Below the pieces are notes generated by a model. The model had not been told where the DNA came from. It saw only the letters and a list, made by a program, of their open reading frames with translations, and did no database searches. A stretch of DNA of 64,000 nucleotides from Alistipes finegoldii DSM 17242 (GTDB taxonomy: Bacteria > Bacteroidota > Bacteroidia > Bacteroidales > Rikenellaceae): assembly GCF_000265365.1 (NCBI RefSeq), contig NC_018011.1:1860001-1924000 (forward strand), in the 5' to 3' direction. Each line of letters starts with the position of its first letter. The first letter of the stretch is position 1. Shown here one piece after another: positions 51,603-59,961 of the stretch. Made by a program: the position numbers and the translations under genes.

Positions 51603-52142
51603 TTAGCGCCAGACCAGTTCTACCTGACGCGGCATCAGCTTGCCTTCGGGAAGCTGGATGTGCAGGATGCCTTCGCTCTCGACGGGCGTGCCGTTTTTGC
51701 GGGCCGGCGTCCAGCGGGGCGCTTCGGCGACGGCTTTGAGCACGCGGCGTTTGAGACGGCTGTCGGTCGATTCGAGTTCCTGAGCCACGACCGTGTCGCC
51801 TTCGGGCGTTACGGTGTAACGCAGGACGATGCGGGCGGCCGGTTCGTCGTCGCCCCACTTCACCTGCCGGGCGATGTAGCCGCTGAAGGTGGAGTCGGCG
51901 GTGAAAACGGCGGACTGGTCGTAGCGGAGCGTGACGAGCATCACCCCGTTTGCGGCTTTGTCGCCGTAGCGGGCGATGGTCTCCTCGTCGGCCGGGAGCA
52001 TCTCGACGTTCTCGATGTCGTCGGGCGGGATCGACGCGATCTGCTCGGTTTCGACGCCGTTGACTATATATAAAGGCTGCTGCGCCGCAACGGGAAGCGT
52101 TGCGGCGAGAAGTGCCGATATAAACAGAAAGTATCTTTTCAT
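51603..52142 (-). CDS. small periplasmic protein with a TonB C-terminal domain and a plug-like signature
   Basis: The 179-residue protein has a signal peptide (MKRYFLFISALLAATLPVAA, cleavage near AQQ). Next comes LYIVNGVETEQIASIPPDDI and ARYGDKAANGVMLVTL, which mimic the plug signature of SusC-type receptors (YVVDGV ... I-x-S-IEVLKDA ... YG-x-RGANGV). The second half (ARIVLRYTVTPEGDTVVAQE ... RRVLKAVAEAPRWTPARKNG) matches the TonB C-terminal domain. No membrane anchor or proline-rich linker is present, so it is not an ordinary TonB. It could interact with TonB-dependent receptors in the periplasm. It lies just upstream of xseA. Confidence 0.75.
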   Translation of the reverse strand: MKRYFLFISALLAATLPVAAQQPLYIVNGVETEQIASIPPDDIENVEMLPADEETIARYGDKAANGVMLVTLRYDQSAVFTADSTFSGYIARQVKWGDDEPAARIVLRYTVTPEGDTVVAQELESTDSRLKRRVLKAVAEAPRWTPARKNGTPVESEGILHIQLPEGKLMPRQVELVWR

Positions 52143-52691
52143 GCGTTGCTTTTCCCGATAAACGGTCGCTGGGGCGGGAATATTGCCCGGCCGCAGGCGT
52201 CGTTCGGTATGTGCGAAGATAACGGTTTTGCTGCGGAACGCCAAATTTTCCAGCGATTTTCGGTCCGCAGGATGGTTTGCAGGGGGGTCTTTCCGGGTGT
52301 TGCGTGCGGAGCGGGTCTTTCGGGCCGGTTTTCGCGGGGCGGTATTTGCCGGTGCATTTGCCGGATGTCTTTTGCCGGGCCGGGTGTCTTTTCGGGCTGT
52401 CCTTGATAGCGCGTCTTGCGGGGGCTTTAGCAGGGCGGCCTTTAATTGTGCGTCTTGCGGAGGGGGCTTCGCAGAGCCGCTCTTGCCGGGCGTCTTTGGG
52501 ACTGGCTGATGTTTCCGAACCCAGCGGCAGGGGCGGAACAACGATGCGGCTTTTTGTCCGGCGTGGTTTTGGACCGGGACGGCTTTTGACCGGGTGTTTT
52601 TTGTCCGGCGTGGCTTTGGTTCGGGGCGGCGTTGAACCGACATGGCTTCGGGCCGGGCGTTTGCGGATTCCGCGGCGGTCGTATGGCGACG
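52143..52691. other. gene-free spacer with degenerate G/T-rich repeats
   Basis: About 550 bases between the TonB-like and MGMT-like genes hold no credible gene. From about 52260 the plus strand is G/T-rich with repeated words such as GCGTCTTGCGG. Two 22-base units starting TTTTTGTCCGGCGTGG (52551-52572 and 52598-52619) recur at a 47-base period. Long minus-strand open frames through this region are low-complexity (rich in Arg, Pro, Lys and Ala) and are artefacts of composition. Confidence 0.65.
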
Positions 52692-52994
52692 CTACCGGAT
52701 CTCCTCCCACCCGCAGCGGGCGAGGTCGGCGCAGCCGTTGGCCTTGAAGCGTACGCCTTCGGCTTCGAGCAGCTCCCGCTGCCGCGTCCATCCGGGGACG
52801 GTGCGGCCTGCGCTGTTGACGACCCGGTGGCAGGGCAGACCCGCCGGGGCTTCGGCGAGCGCGCGGCCCACCCGGCGGGCGTGGTCGGGCATGCCGACCA
52901 GCCGGGCGATCTGCTTGTAGCTGACGACTCTGCCGGCGGGGATTTCCGCCACGACGGCGTAAACCTCCGCGTCGAAGTTTTCGGGCATGCGCAT
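52692..52994 (-). CDS. MGMT/ATL-family DNA-binding protein
   Basis: The 100-residue protein corresponds to the DNA-binding domain of O6-alkylguanine-DNA alkyltransferase: FDAEVYAVVAEIPAGRVVSY, KQIARLVGMPDHARRVGRAL and the active-site motif LPCHRVVNSAGRTVPGW. It lacks the N-terminal domain of full MGMT, like alkyltransferase-like proteins, but keeps the acceptor cysteine where classic ATLs have tryptophan. It may repair or flag alkylated bases. Either of two closely spaced ATGs could be used. It follows prfA by 19 bases. Confidence 0.85.
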   Translation of the reverse strand: MRMPENFDAEVYAVVAEIPAGRVVSYKQIARLVGMPDHARRVGRALAEAPAGLPCHRVVNSAGRTVPGWTRQRELLEAEGVRFKANGCADLARCGWEEIR

Positions 52995-53013
52995 GGGGCG
53001 TGCCTTGGGCGGA

Positions 53014-54099
<1,086 letters not shown>

Positions 54100-54117
54100 A
54101 AATGTTCGTTTTGTGCG

Positions 54118-54125
54118 CAAAGATA
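54118..54125 (-). promoter_or_regulatory. prfA promoter -7 box
   Basis: CAAAGATA reads TATCTTTG on the minus strand, about 19 bases upstream of the prfA ATG. A weak -33 candidate (ATTG) lies about 19 bases further upstream. Confidence 0.6.
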
Positions 54126-54169
54126 CGCAATAATCGGAAAACGGCAATGCGCCGTCCGAAAAAACGGCG

Positions 54170-54201
54170 AAAGGGCGTCCGCATGGCGGAACACCCTTTT
54201 T
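54170..54201 (-). terminator. probable terminator after the esterase gene
   Basis: An imperfect hairpin pairs AAAGGG-n-TCCGC with GCGGA-n-CCCTTT just after the alpha/beta-hydrolase stop codon. A run of six T follows on the minus strand about ten bases on. Confidence 0.5.
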
Positions 54202-54217
54202 GCCGGTCGTGCAGCGG

Positions 54218-55093
54218 CTATTTGTCGATTCCCTGCAGCCAGTCGAGCACGGTCTGCTGCCACTGCTCCCGGTATTTGAAATTCTTGCGGATGCCCCAGC
54301 CGTGGCCGCCCGTCGGGTAGATGTGCATAGAGGCCTTGACGCCGTTGTCTTTGAGTGCGTTGTAGTAGAGCGTGCTGTTTACGGGCGGGACGACGCGGTC
54401 GTCGTCCGAAAGCAGCAGCAGGGTGGGCGGGGTTTCGCTGCTCACGCGGTTCTGGAGCGAGTACCATGTGTCGGTCTCCGCACTGCGCTTGTCGCCCAGC
54501 AGGGCGTTGAACGACCCTTGGTGCGCCTTGCCTTTTTCGGCCGTGATGACCGGGTAGAAGAGGATCGAGAAGGCGGGTTTGGTGCGGGCGAGCGTCGAAG
54601 CCGAGGCGGCGAGATGACCGCCTGCCGAGCTGCCCACGATGCCGACCTTGTCCGCCGTGAAGCCCGTGGCTCCCGCTTCGAGTCCCATCATGATGCGAAG
54701 GGCCTGCTCGACGTCCTCCAGCGGCACTTCGGGGTGGCCGTTGGGCATGCGGTATTTGAGCACGGCGGCCGTGATGCCGTGTTCGGCGAACCACTGGGCC
54801 ATTTCATAGCCTTCGTAATCTATGCACAGCTTTACGTAACCGCCGCCGGGGCAGATTACGACGGCCTGCCCCGTGGCTTTCTCCGGAGCGGCCGGGAAGA
54901 TGTAGAGCACCGCTTCCGAAACGTCGGTGAGGCGGTTCTTTTCGGGTTCGCGTTCGGGCGTGGCGATGCCGTTGCCGTGGGGTGCGGTCTTGTTGTCCCA
55001 GATTTTCAGCGTGCGGGCCTGTCCGTAGTCTTGTGCCGTTGCGGTGCCTGCCATAAGCAGAAGTGCTGTCAAAGTCGTTGCGATTCGTTTCAT
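54218..55093 (-). CDS. secreted alpha/beta-hydrolase (acetylesterase/feruloyl-esterase type)
   Basis: The 291-residue protein has a signal peptide (MKRIATTLTALLLMAGTATA, cleaved near AQ). It has the oxyanion motif VVICPGGGYVKLCIDYEGYE, the nucleophile elbow VGIVGSSAGGHLAAS, the acid in LLLLSDDDRVVPP and the histidine in GGHGWG. This is the BD-FAE/axe-like pattern of periplasmic carbohydrate esterases, which remove acetyl or feruloyl groups from plant glycans. The substrate is not visible. It lies 22 bases downstream of leuS on the same strand, outside any PUL. Confidence 0.85.
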   Translation of the reverse strand: MKRIATTLTALLLMAGTATAQDYGQARTLKIWDNKTAPHGNGIATPEREPEKNRLTDVSEAVLYIFPAAPEKATGQAVVICPGGGYVKLCIDYEGYEMAQWFAEHGITAAVLKYRMPNGHPEVPLEDVEQALRIMMGLEAGATGFTADKVGIVGSSAGGHLAASASTLARTKPAFSILFYPVITAEKGKAHQGSFNALLGDKRSAETDTWYSLQNRVSSETPPTLLLLSDDDRVVPPVNSTLYYNALKDNGVKASMHIYPTGGHGWGIRKNFKYREQWQQTVLDWLQGIDK

Positions 55094-55115
55094 GGACGTG
55101 TCGTTTTGGTGCGGA

Positions 55116-57872
55116 TCAGATGACGATATTGATGATCTTGCCCGGCACGACGATGACCTTTTTCGGGGTTTTGCCTTCGAGCCATTTCTGCGCTTCGGGC
55201 AGCGTCACGACGTCGGTCTGCATCTGGGCGGGCGTCAGCGACGTGGCGTACTCTTTCTTGAAGCGGAGTTTGCCGTTGATCGAAACCGGGTACTCGAATG
55301 CGCTCTGCGCGAGGTGTTTCTCGTCGTAAACCGGATAGTCGGCCGTGCAGACCGAGGTGGTGTGTCCCAGCGCCGCCCAAAGCTCCTCGGCGATATGGGG
55401 CGCGAAGGGGGCGAGCAGCACGGTCAGCGGCTCGATGATCTCGCGCTTGTTGCACTCGCCCAGTTCGTTGAGACAGATCATGAATGCCGAGACCGAAGTG
55501 TTGAACGAGAAGTTCTCGATGTCCTCGCTGACCTTCTTGATCGTCTTGTGCAGCGTGCGCAGCTCCTTTTCGTCGGCCTTCTCGTCGGTGACGATCAGCC
55601 TGCCGTCGCGGTCGTAGAACAGCCGCCAGAAACGGCGCAGGAACTTGTAGACGCCGTCGATGCCGTTGGTGTCCCACGGCTTGGACTGTTCGAGCGGGCC
55701 GAGGAACATCTCGTACATGCGCAGCGTGTCCGCGCCGTAGTTTTCGACGATGTAGTCGGGGTTCACGACGTTGTAGAACGATTTGGACATCTTCTCGATG
55801 GCCCAGCCGCAGACGTATTTGCCGTCTTCGAGGATGAATTCGGCGTCCTTGTATTCGGGCATCCACGCGCGGAAGGCGTCGATGTCGAGGATGTCGTTGC
55901 GGACGATGTTCACGTCCACGTAGAGCGCCTGCGTCCGGTACTGCTCCTTGAGACCCAGCGAGACGAACTTGTTGGTGCCGACGATGCGGTACACGAAGTT
56001 CGAACGGCCCTGAATCATGCCCTGATTGACGAGTTTACGGAACGGCTCCTCCTCGCATACCACGCCGAGGTCGTAGAGGAACATGTTCCAGAAGCGCGAG
56101 TACATGAGGTGTCCCGTGGCGTGCTCGATGCCGCCGACGTAGAGGTCCACGCTGCGCCAGTATTCGTCGGCTTCCCGGCCGACGAGCGCCTGATCGTTGT
56201 GCGGGTCCATGTAGCGGAGGTAGTAGGCCGACGATCCGGCGAATCCGGGCATGGTCGAAAGTTCGTAGGGCCAGCCTTCCGGCGTCGCCCACTCCTTGAC
56301 GCGGGCCAGCGGCGGTTCGCCCTGCTCCGTGGGGCCGAAGTCGGCGACGGGAGGCAGTTCGAGCGGCAGTTTGTCCTCGGCGAGCGGGCAGGCGATGTCG
56401 TTCTTGTAGTAGATCGGGAACGGCTCGCCCCAATAGCGCTGGCGCGAGAAGATGGCGTCGCGCAGGCGGTAGTTGATGCGCTTGCGGCCCAATCCGCGCC
56501 GTTCGATTTCGTCGAACATGAGACCGATCGCCTCTTTTACATCCTTGCCGTTGAGGAAATCCGAGTTGATTACTTTGCCCGATTTGGCGTCGTACGACTC
56601 CTGCGAAATGTCGCCGCCCTCGACTACCGGAACGATCTCCAGCCCGAAGTGGCGGGCGAAGGCGTAGTCGCGCGAGTCGTGCGCCGGAACGGCCATGATG
56701 GCGCCCGTGCCGTAGCCTGCCAGCACGTAGTCCGAAATGTAGATCGGAATGGCTTTGCCGGTGAAGGGATTGACGGCGTAAGAGCCTGTAGCAACGCCAC
56801 TTACACGTTTCGTCTCGGCGATGCGTTCGCGTTCCGAACGCTTCTTGGCCTGACAGATGTACTCCTCGACGGCGGCCCGGTTTTCGGGCGTCGTCAGGCT
56901 GTCGACCCACTCGTGTTCGGGGGCGATGACCATGAAGGTGACGCCGAAGATCGTGTCGGGGCGGGTGGTGAATATTTCGAGTTTCCGGTCCGAATCCTTG
57001 ATGTCGAAGAAGACCTGAGCGCCTTCGGAGCGGCCGATCCAGTTGCGCTGGATCTCCTTCAGGGAGTCGCTCCATGCGAGTTTGTCCAGTCCGTCGAGCA
57101 TGCGCTGGGCATAGGCCGTCACGCGCAGAAGCCACTGCTTCATGCGCTTCTGCTCGACCGGATAGCCGCCGCGGACCGAAAGTCCGTCGTGCACTTCGTC
57201 GTTGGCCAGCACGGTTCCCAGTTTCGCACACCAGTTTACCATCGTGTCCGCGCGGAACGCAAGGCGGTAGTTCTGCAGTGTCTGCTCTTTCTCGGCCTCC
57301 GACATGGCGCGCCACTCTTCGGCCGTGAAGTGCAGCTCCTGCGTGCAGGCGACGTTCAGCCCTTCGGTGCCGTTCCGCTCGAAGGCCGCAGTCAGCTCCT
57401 CGATCGGGCGGGCCTGCTGCCTGTCGTTGCAGTAGTAGGAGCCGAACATTTTGAGGAACGCCCACTGCGTCCATTTGTAGTAGCCCGGATCGCAGGTGCG
57501 GACTTCGCGGTCCCAGTCGAACGAGAAGCCGATTTTGTCCAATTGCTCGCGGTAGCGGGCGATGTTCTGCTCGGTGGTGACGGCCGGATGCTGGCCCGTC
57601 TGGATGGCGTACTGTTCGGCCGGAAGGCCGAAGGCGTCGTAGCCCATCGGATGCAGGACGTTGAAGCCCTTCTGGCGCTTGTAGCGCGAGTAGATGTCCG
57701 AGGCGATGTAGCCCAGCGGGTGGCCCACATGCAGGCCGGCGCCCGACGGATAGGGGAACATGTCCAGCACATAGAATTTGGGCCGCGACGGATCGGTCTC
57801 GACCTTGTAGGTTTTATCCTCCTGCCAGCGGCGCTGCCACTTGGACTCGATCTCCTTGAAATTGTACTCCAT
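55116..57872 (-). CDS. leuS: leucyl-tRNA synthetase
   Basis: LeuRS charges tRNA-Leu. The 918-residue class-I synthetase has the HIGH-type motif FPYPSGAGLHVGHPLGYIAS near residue 45, a CP1 editing domain (TTRPDTIFGVTFMVIAPEHE, GTGAIMAVPAHDSRDYAFAR), a catalytic core with GSSAYYLRYMDPHNDQALV, and the KMSKS loop in IEKMSKSFYNVVNPDYIVEN. It ends with the anticodon-binding and C-terminal domains. The start agrees with MEYNFKEIESKWQRRWQEDK. It has a well-formed promoter and is probably co-transcribed with the downstream esterase gene. Confidence 0.97.
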   Translation of the reverse strand: MEYNFKEIESKWQRRWQEDKTYKVETDPSRPKFYVLDMFPYPSGAGLHVGHPLGYIASDIYSRYKRQKGFNVLHPMGYDAFGLPAEQYAIQTGQHPAVTTEQNIARYREQLDKIGFSFDWDREVRTCDPGYYKWTQWAFLKMFGSYYCNDRQQARPIEELTAAFERNGTEGLNVACTQELHFTAEEWRAMSEAEKEQTLQNYRLAFRADTMVNWCAKLGTVLANDEVHDGLSVRGGYPVEQKRMKQWLLRVTAYAQRMLDGLDKLAWSDSLKEIQRNWIGRSEGAQVFFDIKDSDRKLEIFTTRPDTIFGVTFMVIAPEHEWVDSLTTPENRAAVEEYICQAKKRSERERIAETKRVSGVATGSYAVNPFTGKAIPIYISDYVLAGYGTGAIMAVPAHDSRDYAFARHFGLEIVPVVEGGDISQESYDAKSGKVINSDFLNGKDVKEAIGLMFDEIERRGLGRKRINYRLRDAIFSRQRYWGEPFPIYYKNDIACPLAEDKLPLELPPVADFGPTEQGEPPLARVKEWATPEGWPYELSTMPGFAGSSAYYLRYMDPHNDQALVGREADEYWRSVDLYVGGIEHATGHLMYSRFWNMFLYDLGVVCEEEPFRKLVNQGMIQGRSNFVYRIVGTNKFVSLGLKEQYRTQALYVDVNIVRNDILDIDAFRAWMPEYKDAEFILEDGKYVCGWAIEKMSKSFYNVVNPDYIVENYGADTLRMYEMFLGPLEQSKPWDTNGIDGVYKFLRRFWRLFYDRDGRLIVTDEKADEKELRTLHKTIKKVSEDIENFSFNTSVSAFMICLNELGECNKREIIEPLTVLLAPFAPHIAEELWAALGHTTSVCTADYPVYDEKHLAQSAFEYPVSINGKLRFKKEYATSLTPAQMQTDVVTLPEAQKWLEGKTPKKVIVVPGKIINIVI

Positions 57873-58196
57873 GATATAGCTCGGTTCTGATTTGTCGCTT
57901 TGTTGCGGATTTCCCGCAAAGATAGGAAAAAATGTTTTACAGGGTGCAAAAGGGTGTGAAAAAAGGCGCTCCTGCGGGGAGCGTCTCCGGGTGCGGCGGC
58001 GGATGCGGATTTCCGCAGCCGTTTCGCCGGGTGCGGACGGGCGTTGCCGTGTCGCGGCGGTGTCGTGCTGTACCGCTGTCGCGCTGCTCTGCTGCTCTTC
58101 CGCAGCGTGGAGCTGGGGTGGGCTGCTGTCTTGCTGCGCCGGCGTCGTGCCGGCGCAGAGTGTCGCCGACGCGCCGCGGCGGTCTCTTGCGGGCGG
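57873..58196. other. gene-free spacer upstream of leuS
   Basis: About 320 bases hold the leuS promoter (57917-57950) and then a GC-rich stretch with several short inverted words (for example GGCGCTCC ... GGGAGCG near 57965-57990). No gene, repeat array or known RNA was recognised. Confidence 0.6.
57917..57950 (-). promoter_or_regulatory. leuS promoter (-7 and -33 elements)
   Basis: CAAAGATA at 57917-57924 reads TATCTTTG on the minus strand. CAAA at 57947-57950 reads TTTG about 22 bases further upstream. It lies about 45 bases upstream of the leuS ATG. Confidence 0.7.
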
Positions 58197-58739
58197 TTAA
58201 TTGATCAGGATGCTCGTCACTTTGGCGCCGGGGTCGAAATCCTGCGGCGAGATGCGCGGGGTGACGCCGCCGGCGTGTGCTTTTCCGAGCTTTTTCCGGC
58301 CTTCTTCGCCGAGTCCCGAAACTCTGTATGTCATGCCGTTGAGGGTGATGACGAGCCGTCCGTCGTTGTCGGTCTGGGAGATGCCGCCGTTTTCGAAAAG
58401 GTGGTTTACGTCCGTTCCCGGCGCGATGCCGTCCGTTGATCCGACTCCCGGTCCGAAAATTTCGATCGATTCGATTTCGTCGCCGTACGCCCGCGCCTCC
58501 ATGACCGGCTCCCCGGCCAGCGTGAAGCGCAGCACGGTCTCTCCTGCGGGAGTCCGGTCGGTTGTGAATGTGTCGTAAAGCCCCGGATGCGACGCCGGGA
58601 TCTGCGCGGCGGACATGGTGAGCAGGACCGGTCCCGCGCCGAGCGGATTGGCCGTGAAAAGGGGCTGGCGGCGGCTGTCGCAGGCCGAAATGCAGAGCGC
58701 CGCCAGTGCGAACGCAAAAGTCGTGAGGAGTCGTTTCAT
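58197..58739 (-). CDS. hypothetical lipoprotein
   Basis: The 180-residue protein has a lipoprotein signal (MKRLLTTFAFALAALCISAC). The mature part starts DSRRQPLFTANPLGAGPVLL and includes IESIEIFGPGVGSTDGIAPG and NDGRLVITLNGMTYRVSGLG. Beta-strand content looks high. I do not recognise the family with confidence; the glycine-rich segment with a conserved-looking acidic loop may be a ligand site. It is monocistronic, between leuS and the str operon, and transcribed away from the latter. Confidence 0.75.
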   Translation of the reverse strand: MKRLLTTFAFALAALCISACDSRRQPLFTANPLGAGPVLLTMSAAQIPASHPGLYDTFTTDRTPAGETVLRFTLAGEPVMEARAYGDEIESIEIFGPGVGSTDGIAPGTDVNHLFENGGISQTDNDGRLVITLNGMTYRVSGLGEEGRKKLGKAHAGGVTPRISPQDFDPGAKVTSILIN

Positions 58740-58758
58740 GCTTCGTTCGGAATTTTTG

Positions 58759-58766
58759 CAAATATA
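58759..58766 (-). promoter_or_regulatory. -7 box for the hypothetical lipoprotein gene
   Basis: CAAATATA reads TATATTTG on the minus strand, 20 bases upstream of the lipoprotein ATG. Confidence 0.6.
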
Positions 58767-58885
58767 GCGAAATCGGCCGGATGGCCGCGCTGCCGCGGTC
58801 GGTGCGTGCCTACGCCCGGAACGGATGTAAGCCGATGATAAATAGCCGGTTGTTGATTTGTGTATAAGTAAAAAGTTATATGCTT

Positions 58886-58893
58886 TATATTTG
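58886..58893 (+). promoter_or_regulatory. distal candidate promoter of the str operon
   Basis: TATATTTG fits TAnnTTTG. A TTTG lies about 25 bases upstream (58857-58860), a little further than ideal. It would give a leader of about 150 bases. Confidence 0.4.
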
Positions 58894-58981
58894 TATCAGT
58901 AAAAAGAATTGCAAAACGGCTGAAATGCAGGAAAACAGCGAAAAAAGATGCTCATATATATTGTAATTCCGAAAAAATGCG

Positions 58982-58989
58982 TACCTTTG
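58982..58989 (+). promoter_or_regulatory. proximal promoter of the str operon
   Basis: TACCTTTG fits TAnnTTTG, with ATTG about 18 bases upstream (58960-58963). It lies about 58 bases ahead of the rpsL ATG. Confidence 0.65.
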
Positions 58990-59047
58990 CAGTCCATTTT
59001 GGACAATGGAGATAGATTTTTTAACAATTAAAAGGACAGTTTAAGAA

Positions 59048-59428
59048 ATGCCAACTATTCAACAGTTAGTGAGAAACGGTCGAGTTCGCATGGAGGATAA
59101 GAGCAAATCTCCGGCACTCGCCGCGTGTCCCCAGCGCCGAGGCGTATGTACCCGCGTGTACACCACGACCCCGAAAAAGCCTAACTCGGCTATGCGTAAG
59201 GTAGCACGTGTAAGATTGACCAACGGCAAGGAGGTCAACGCCTATATCCCCGGAGAAGGCCACAACTTGCAGGAGCACTCCATCGTGCTTGTCCGCGGCG
59301 GTCGTGTGAAGGACCTCCCCGGTGTACGTTATCACCTCGTGCGCGGCGCGCTCGACTCGGCAGGCGTGGACGGCCGTCGTCAGCGTCGCTCGAAGTACGG
59401 TGCAAAACGCCCCAAGGCCGGTAAATAA
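59048..59428 (+). CDS. rpsL: 30S ribosomal protein S12
   Basis: S12 helps control decoding fidelity. The 126-residue protein has MPTIQQLVRNGRVRMEDKSK, TTPKKPNSAMRKVARVRLTN and GRVKDLPGVRYHLVRGALD. The lysines at the classical streptomycin positions (in TTPKKPNS and GRVKDLPG) are the wild-type residues, so no S12-based streptomycin resistance is indicated. It is the first gene of the str operon, ahead of rpsG and fusA. Confidence 0.98.
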   Translation: MPTIQQLVRNGRVRMEDKSKSPALAACPQRRGVCTRVYTTTPKKPNSAMRKVARVRLTNGKEVNAYIPGEGHNLQEHSIVLVRGGRVKDLPGVRYHLVRGALDSAGVDGRRQRRSKYGAKRPKAGK

Positions 59429-59468
59429 TCACAAGAAACATTAATTTTAGACAATTTTCGAATAAACA

Positions 59469-59945
59469 ATGAGAAAAGCTAAGCCAAAAAAGCGAATTCT
59501 ACTTCCGGATCCGAAGTTCGGAGACGTGTCCGTGACCCGTTTCGTGAACAACCTTATGCTGGATGGTAAGAAGAGTATTGCCTACACCATTTTCTACGAT
59601 GCGTTGGAGCTGGTGGGCAAGAAGATGAAGGATGCTGATAAATCTCCGTTGGAAATCTGGAAACAGGCCCTTGAGAACATCACACCCCAAGTCGAAGTGA
59701 AATCGAAGCGTATCGGCGGTGCGACGTTCCAAGTTCCGATGGAGGTTCGTCCGGAGCGCAAGATTTCTATTTCCATGAAAAACCTTGTCCTCTATTCCCG
59801 CAAGCGCGCCGGCAAGACGATGGCAGATCGACTCTCAGCAGAGATAATGGATGCCTTCAACCAGCAGGGCGCCGCCTTCAAACGTAAGGAGGAGATGCAC
59901 CGCATGGCCGAGGCCAACAAGGCATTCGCACACTTTAGATTCTAA
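59469..59945 (+). CDS. rpsG: 30S ribosomal protein S7
   Basis: S7 nucleates assembly of the 30S head. The 158-residue protein starts MRKAKPKKRILLPDPKFGDV and includes SVTRFVNNLMLDGKKSIAYT, VEVKSKRIGGATFQVPMEVR and MADRLSAEIMDAFNQQGAAF. It lies 40 bases after rpsL and 16 bases before fusA. Confidence 0.98.
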   Translation: MRKAKPKKRILLPDPKFGDVSVTRFVNNLMLDGKKSIAYTIFYDALELVGKKMKDADKSPLEIWKQALENITPQVEVKSKRIGGATFQVPMEVRPERKISISMKNLVLYSRKRAGKTMADRLSAEIMDAFNQQGAAFKRKEEMHRMAEANKAFAHFRF

Positions 59946-59961
59946 AAAAGGAGACTGACAG

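Larger units (their letters stand above)
58740..59047. other. divergent control region and leader of the str operon
   Basis: About 300 bases, AT-rich in their right half, hold a -7 box for the lipoprotein gene and two candidate promoters for rpsL. Two copies of AGTAAAAAG (58867-58875, 58898-58906) flank the first rpsL promoter candidate. No gene is present. Confidence 0.6.

Noticed and set aside
46333..52142. Integrated phage or transposon around the MACPF/GT14 insert
   Set aside because: No integrase, transposase, tRNA target or terminal repeats were seen. The insert seems to be a simple two-gene gain, probably by homologous recombination at the flanking xse genes.
50218..52791. 857-codon minus-strand open frame through xseA and the upstream spacer
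   Set aside because: It overlaps xseA and the TonB-like gene in another frame, and its translation is Arg/Pro-rich low-complexity sequence.
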